58,703 nucleotides of DNA from Paucilactobacillus nenjiangensis (GTDB lineage: Bacteria > Bacillota > Bacilli > Lactobacillales > Lactobacillaceae). The stretch spans positions 1 to 58,703 of the forward strand of contig NZ_BJEB01000002.1 of assembly GCF_005405445.1 (NCBI RefSeq), given 5' to 3'. A program made the translations under genes and the position numbers. Below are positions 53,637-58,703 of this stretch, in pieces. Each line of letters opens with the position of its first letter. Position 1 is the first letter of the stretch. Under the pieces are notes generated by a model. It ran no database searches. It saw only the letters and a program-made list of their open reading frames with translations, and had not been told where the DNA came from.

Positions 53637-53688
53637 AAAAATAAAAATGTGAAACGAATAATCGTCGACAATTATCGTATCACATTTC
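53637..53688 (-). terminator. Terminator between proS and polC
   Basis: On the minus strand AAATGTGATACGATAAT faces ATTATTCGTTTCACATTT with small mismatches, then a T-rich stretch. Confidence 0.85.
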
Positions 53689-53702
53689 AAGTAACTCACT
53701 AT

Positions 53703-55436
<1,734 letters not shown>

Positions 55437-55446
55437 TTATGTAGCA

Positions 55447-56718
55447 TTAAAAGAAATACCTTTGAATATCGTTCCAAGTGACCGCTAGCATGAGTAGCAT
55501 TAGCAATCCAAAGCCAATCACCGTGACAGTTCCTTCGAACCGTTCAGAGTTAGGTTTTCTTCTAATCGCTTCAATAAAGTTCAATAATATCTTACCACCG
55601 TCTAAAGCTGGAATTGGCAGTAAGTTAACGATCCCTAAGTTAATTGACAAGACTGCCAAGAAATTAAGGACTCCCGTAATTCCGTAAGAAGCTGCGGTTG
55701 ATGTACCGGCATAAATAGCCACTGGGCCACCGAAATCATTCACATTAAAGCCATGGGTCAACATATGACCTAAGACACCAAAAATCAGAGATACGATAGC
55801 CATAAATTGTGTAAATCCATAACTAATCCGAGAAACAAAGTCGGTTTTTTGTTCTTCCATAATACCGATTCGACCAACTTTTTTCTTTTCTTGGGTCACT
55901 GAATCTGGCGTTAACTTCACTGTTTTTTTATTATCATTATGTTTGACTGTTAATGTAACTTGCTTGTCAGGTTTTGAAGAAATTGCGCTCGACAAATCCG
56001 TCCAATCACTCGTTTTTTTACCATCAACCGCCGTGATTTTATCACCAGACTTCAAACCAGCTTTTTGTGCAACTGAATTTGAGGTGACTTCGCCAACCAC
56101 ATTACTATTTGTGGGGATTCCAGACAACATAAAGCCTAAGATGGCAAATACGACGACAGCTAAAATGAAATTATTCATTGGGCCGGCAAAGTTAGTAATA
56201 ATCCGTTGCGGTAATGATGCAGACTGAAATTGAACATCACGTGGTGCAATACGAACTTGCACGCCGTCACTTTCAATAATCGATGCATCGTGATCAACAT
56301 CGTAACGTTTTAATTCAGACTCATCACCATTGATGTATCCTTCAATCCATAAGCCATCCACTAAATCAGCATTGGCAACTTGCATTGGGATACCGTTAAA
56401 CAAGGTACTTTTTTTACTAGTATTGATTAACGTGACTTTGTCATTTTCTCCAACTTGAATACTAACCGGTGTCCCCGGTCGTAAGGTATCCTCATCGTCG
56501 TCTTGTGATCCTGCCATTCGCACATAACCACCTAATGGCAAGATTCGTATGGTATAAGTGGTACCATTTTTTCGATGCCACCAAATTTTGGGACCCATGC
56601 CAATTGAAAATTCGCGCACTAAAATACCCGCCCGTTTGGCAAAACAATAATGCCCAAATTCGTGGACTAAAACAAGTACTCCAAAAACAATAATAAAGGT
56701 GATGATTGTAATAATCAC
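55447..56718 (-). CDS. rseP: Site-2 zinc metalloprotease RseP/RasP
   Basis: A 423-aa intramembrane protease of the S2P family that cleaves transmembrane segments of anti-sigma factors and signal peptides. The zinc motif VHEFGHYCFAKRAGI is near residue 18, the PDZ domain spans about 195-275 (GLKSGDKITAVDGKK), and NLLPIPALDGGKI near residue 365 provides the third zinc ligand. Translation is placed at the GTG after GGGAGG; the open frame starts five codons earlier at TTG. Confidence 0.94.
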   Translation of the reverse strand: MIITIITFIIVFGVLVLVHEFGHYCFAKRAGILVREFSIGMGPKIWWHRKNGTTYTIRILPLGGYVRMAGSQDDDEDTLRPGTPVSIQVGENDKVTLINTSKKSTLFNGIPMQVANADLVDGLWIEGYINGDESELKRYDVDHDASIIESDGVQVRIAPRDVQFQSASLPQRIITNFAGPMNNFILAVVVFAILGFMLSGIPTNSNVVGEVTSNSVAQKAGLKSGDKITAVDGKKTSDWTDLSSAISSKPDKQVTLTVKHNDNKKTVKLTPDSVTQEKKKVGRIGIMEEQKTDFVSRISYGFTQFMAIVSLIFGVLGHMLTHGFNVNDFGGPVAIYAGTSTAASYGITGVLNFLAVLSINLGIVNLLPIPALDGGKILLNFIEAIRRKPNSERFEGTVTVIGFGLLMLLMLAVTWNDIQRYFF

Positions 56719-56754
56719 TTGGCTACCTCCCAATCAATTAATTTCATGACGTCG

Positions 56755-57540
56755 TTAAATGACACCAAGCAAGTGAAGCATTGGCATAACTAACAACATA
56801 CTATCAAATCTATCTAAAATACCGCCATGACCAGGTAAAATTTTCCCTGAATCTTTAACGCCGTAGAACCGTTTCAAAGCTGATTCTACCAAATCTCCAA
56901 ATTGGCCAACAATCGACAGGATCAAAGTTAAAATGACCATAACAATCCAATCATAGCCAACTGGGAAGAACATTAAGTACACCGCTAAGATAATGGTTGC
57001 AGCGATTGTACCACCAACTGAACCTTCCCAAGTTTTATTTGGACTAACCTTAGGAGCTAACTTATGCTTACCAAGTTTACGGCCAATCATGTAGGCTCCA
57101 CTATCAGTCAACCACACGATTAACATTCCGAATAATAAGGTCGTAAATCCATCGCCTCTAGCAGCAACGAAATAGTGGAACCCTGTTCCAACATACAGCA
57201 TTGCTAAGGTTAGGACTCCAGCATCATCAAATGTAAAGCGACCCTTCTTAGTCACTGTGTTGACTGCTAAAATAATCGCAACGACATAGAATAAAAAAAA
57301 ACGATTAATGTCAGTTGGTAAGAAAGATAACCAGCTGTCAGGAATGATTAACAGTAAAACTCCAATATTAGTCATGATAGCTTCAAACGAAACTAACAGA
57401 ATTTTTTTCATAATCAAAATTTCGTCAACCGCAATAATCCCTAAAGCTAAGGCGGCAATCGTTAGTGGTAAACCACCGATGACGATAAGTGGGATAAAAA
57501 TAATCAGCGCAATAACCGCTGTAATAACACGTTGTTTCAT
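56755..57540 (-). CDS. cdsA: Phosphatidate cytidylyltransferase
   Basis: A 261-aa polytopic enzyme making CDP-diacylglycerol, precursor of phosphatidylglycerol and cardiolipin. About eight membrane helices; the family signature runs SPNKTWEGSVGGTIAA and then GDLVESALKRFYGVKDSGKILPGHGGILDRFDS near the C-terminus. It lies between uppS and rseP in the usual Firmicutes order. Confidence 0.96.
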   Translation of the reverse strand: MKQRVITAVIALIIFIPLIVIGGLPLTIAALALGIIAVDEILIMKKILLVSFEAIMTNIGVLLLIIPDSWLSFLPTDINRFFLFYVVAIILAVNTVTKKGRFTFDDAGVLTLAMLYVGTGFHYFVAARGDGFTTLLFGMLIVWLTDSGAYMIGRKLGKHKLAPKVSPNKTWEGSVGGTIAATIILAVYLMFFPVGYDWIVMVILTLILSIVGQFGDLVESALKRFYGVKDSGKILPGHGGILDRFDSMLLVMPMLHLLGVI

Positions 57541-57574
57541 GAATGTTCACACTCGTTTCCAATTTATTAAGTAC

Positions 57575-58351
57575 TTATTTTGTTTCTAAACCACCGAAGC
57601 GACGATGCCGACCCTGATAAATTTTAATTGCATTACTTAATGAATCACTATCAAAATCTGGCCAGTGCTCATCCACGAAAACAAATTCGCTATAGGCTAA
57701 TTGCCAAAGCATGAAATTACTAATCCGTTGTTCACCGCTTGTTCTAATCAACAATTCTGGATCTTCAAAGTCTCCTAGGGGGCTAGTCATCATTAAACTT
57801 GAGAGCAAAGCTTCATCAATTTGGTCAACTGTCAATTTACCGTCAGTCACTAACTGACTCGCTTGTTTGGCAGCATCAACAATTTCAATACGACCACCAT
57901 AATTCAAAGCAAAATTTAGCACCATGCCAGTACAATCAGCAGTTTGATTAATGGCATCGTGGACTGCTTTTTGGGTTCCCTCAGGTAAGCGCGTAATATC
58001 ACCCATCACCATAACTCGCACGTTGTTTTTGATTAGGTCTGGGACAAAGGTTTGGAAAAATCTAATCGGTAATTGCATTAAATAGTTAACTTCATCATTG
58101 GGTCGTTTCCAGTTTTCAGTTGAAAAAGCGTATAAAGATAACACTTTGACACCTAAATCACTAGCAGCAATCGTGATTTTTTTAACAGTTTGCATTCCTT
58201 CACGGTGACCAGCAACTCGAGGTAAATGCTTACGTTGCGCCCATCGGCCATTTCCATCCATGATAATGGCGATGTGTTTTGGAATGTTATTTAGATCAAG
58301 TTCATTTTCATCTGGGTTATTTGAATTGGTACGTTTAAATTTAGAAAACAC
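57575..58351 (-). CDS. uppS: Undecaprenyl diphosphate synthase
   Basis: A 258-aa cis-prenyltransferase making the C55 carrier lipid for peptidoglycan and teichoic acids. It has HIAIIMDGNGRWAQRKHLPRVAGHREG with the catalytic aspartate, the FSTENWKRP segment, and the C-terminal RTSGEQRISNFMLWQLAYSEF. The GTG at 58351 is preferred because GGTGGAG lies just upstream. It is the first gene of the cdsA-rseP-proS run here; the usual upstream neighbour frr is replaced by an insertion sequence end. Confidence 0.95.
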   Translation of the reverse strand: MFSKFKRTNSNNPDENELDLNNIPKHIAIIMDGNGRWAQRKHLPRVAGHREGMQTVKKITIAASDLGVKVLSLYAFSTENWKRPNDEVNYLMQLPIRFFQTFVPDLIKNNVRVMVMGDITRLPEGTQKAVHDAINQTADCTGMVLNFALNYGGRIEIVDAAKQASQLVTDGKLTVDQIDEALLSSLMMTSPLGDFEDPELLIRTSGEQRISNFMLWQLAYSEFVFVDEHWPDFDSDSLSNAIKIYQGRHRRFGGLETK

Positions 58352-58513
58352 AATACTCCACCCTACTTTTAAAATCTGTTGTTTCAATTTTACCAAAAAA
58401 ACCGTTTATAAACTAGTAATAATAACGTTATTGATGCGACAACAAGCGATTGTTATTTAAACGTAATAATTATCATCTTTATTCATTTCATGTTTAAGTT
58501 TATTAAAAAATAC

Positions 58514-58703
58514 GGTTCTACAATATTTGGTACTGATAGAGATTCACTTTGTGAATTTATACTGGTGCCATTTTCTATTATCAAGTAAAATTGTACAAAA
58601 ATAGAAGATAGCCTGACCCCTATCTAACGAAAGGAACTATCTCCCATGGATAATAATACCAGATTAGCTCTCAATATCACAGATACTCGTTTAGAATTTG
58701 ATC
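58514..58703 (+). mobile_element. Left end of an insertion sequence (probable ISL3 family)
   Basis: GGTTCTACAATATTTGG at 58514 looks like the terminal inverted repeat, followed by about 115 bases of leader and a transposase start. The window ends before the right end, so neither the opposite repeat nor a target duplication can be checked. Confidence 0.55.
58646..58703 (+). CDS. Transposase, N-terminal fragment (cut by window end)
   Basis: The first 19 codons of a frame that runs off the window, reading MDNNTRLALNITDTRLEFD, with AAAGGA before the ATG. Composition and start resemble ISL3-family transposases of lactobacilli, judged from memory only. It is transcribed away from uppS. If the assignment is right, the complete protein should have a zinc-finger N-terminus and a DDE domain beyond the window. 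Confidence 0.5.
   Translation, partial: MDNNTRLALNITDTRLEFD

Overview
The window looks like chromosomal DNA of a lactobacillus (Lactobacillaceae, low-GC Firmicutes). Supporting signs are AGGAGG-type ribosome binding sites, the hrcA-grpE-dnaK-dnaJ order with a CIRCE box, a Gram-positive PolC replicase, the rimP-nusA-ylxR-ylxQ-infB-rbfA and truB-ribF order, catabolite (cre) sites in front of a PTS operon, and a degenerate ferrochelatase as the only heme-synthesis gene.

Layout. 1-2.9 kb: BCCT osmolyte transporter, a repeat-like intergenic stretch, and a sugar O-acetyltransferase. 3.2-9.4 kb: a fructose-family PTS operon (IIA-IIC-IIB, a KbaZ/GatZ-like aldolase subunit, a two-helix membrane protein, a second IIA) on the minus strand, divergent from a PRD/BglG-type regulator. 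The shared region carries two perfect cre matches. 9.5-18 kb: accessory region with a MazG-like gene, a toxin-antitoxin cluster (solitary hicB, hicA-hicB, yefM-yoeB, mazEF) surrounding a glycerate kinase gene, a candidate small RNA, a DUF3800 gene with an unrecognised partner, a CPBP membrane protein and several small or surface proteins. 19-24.7 kb: lepA and the complete riboflavin operon ribD-ribE-ribBA-ribH under an FMN riboswitch. 24.7-31.3 kb: MerR regulator behind a broken alcohol dehydrogenase gene, LacI regulator with a HAD phosphatase, pepN, and a thiamine-binding protein under a TPP riboswitch. 31.4-36.5 kb: class I heat-shock operon. 36.6-40.6 kb: small conserved gene, membrane protein with divergent TetR regulator, two overlapping VIT/CCC1-type metal transporters and a Fur/PerR regulator with a perfect 7-1-7 box. 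40.9-58.4 kb: housekeeping translation, replication and envelope genes (ribF, truB, rbfA, infB, ylxQ, ylxR, nusA, rimP, degenerate hemH, polC, proS, rseP, cdsA, uppS). 58.5 kb to the end: the left end of an insertion sequence with the first codons of a probable ISL3-type transposase.

How the parts work together. Regulation is unusually legible: promoters, rho-independent terminators, two riboswitches, CIRCE, cre, a Fur/PerR box and a MerR-type 19-bp-spacer promoter can all be read directly. The accessory part most worth following up is 9.9-15.6 kb, where four addiction-type loci, an uncharacterised structured RNA with its own promoter and terminator, and a DUF3800 gene pair lie together. Two genes (hemH and the Zn alcohol dehydrogenase) each carry two lesions and are probably decaying.
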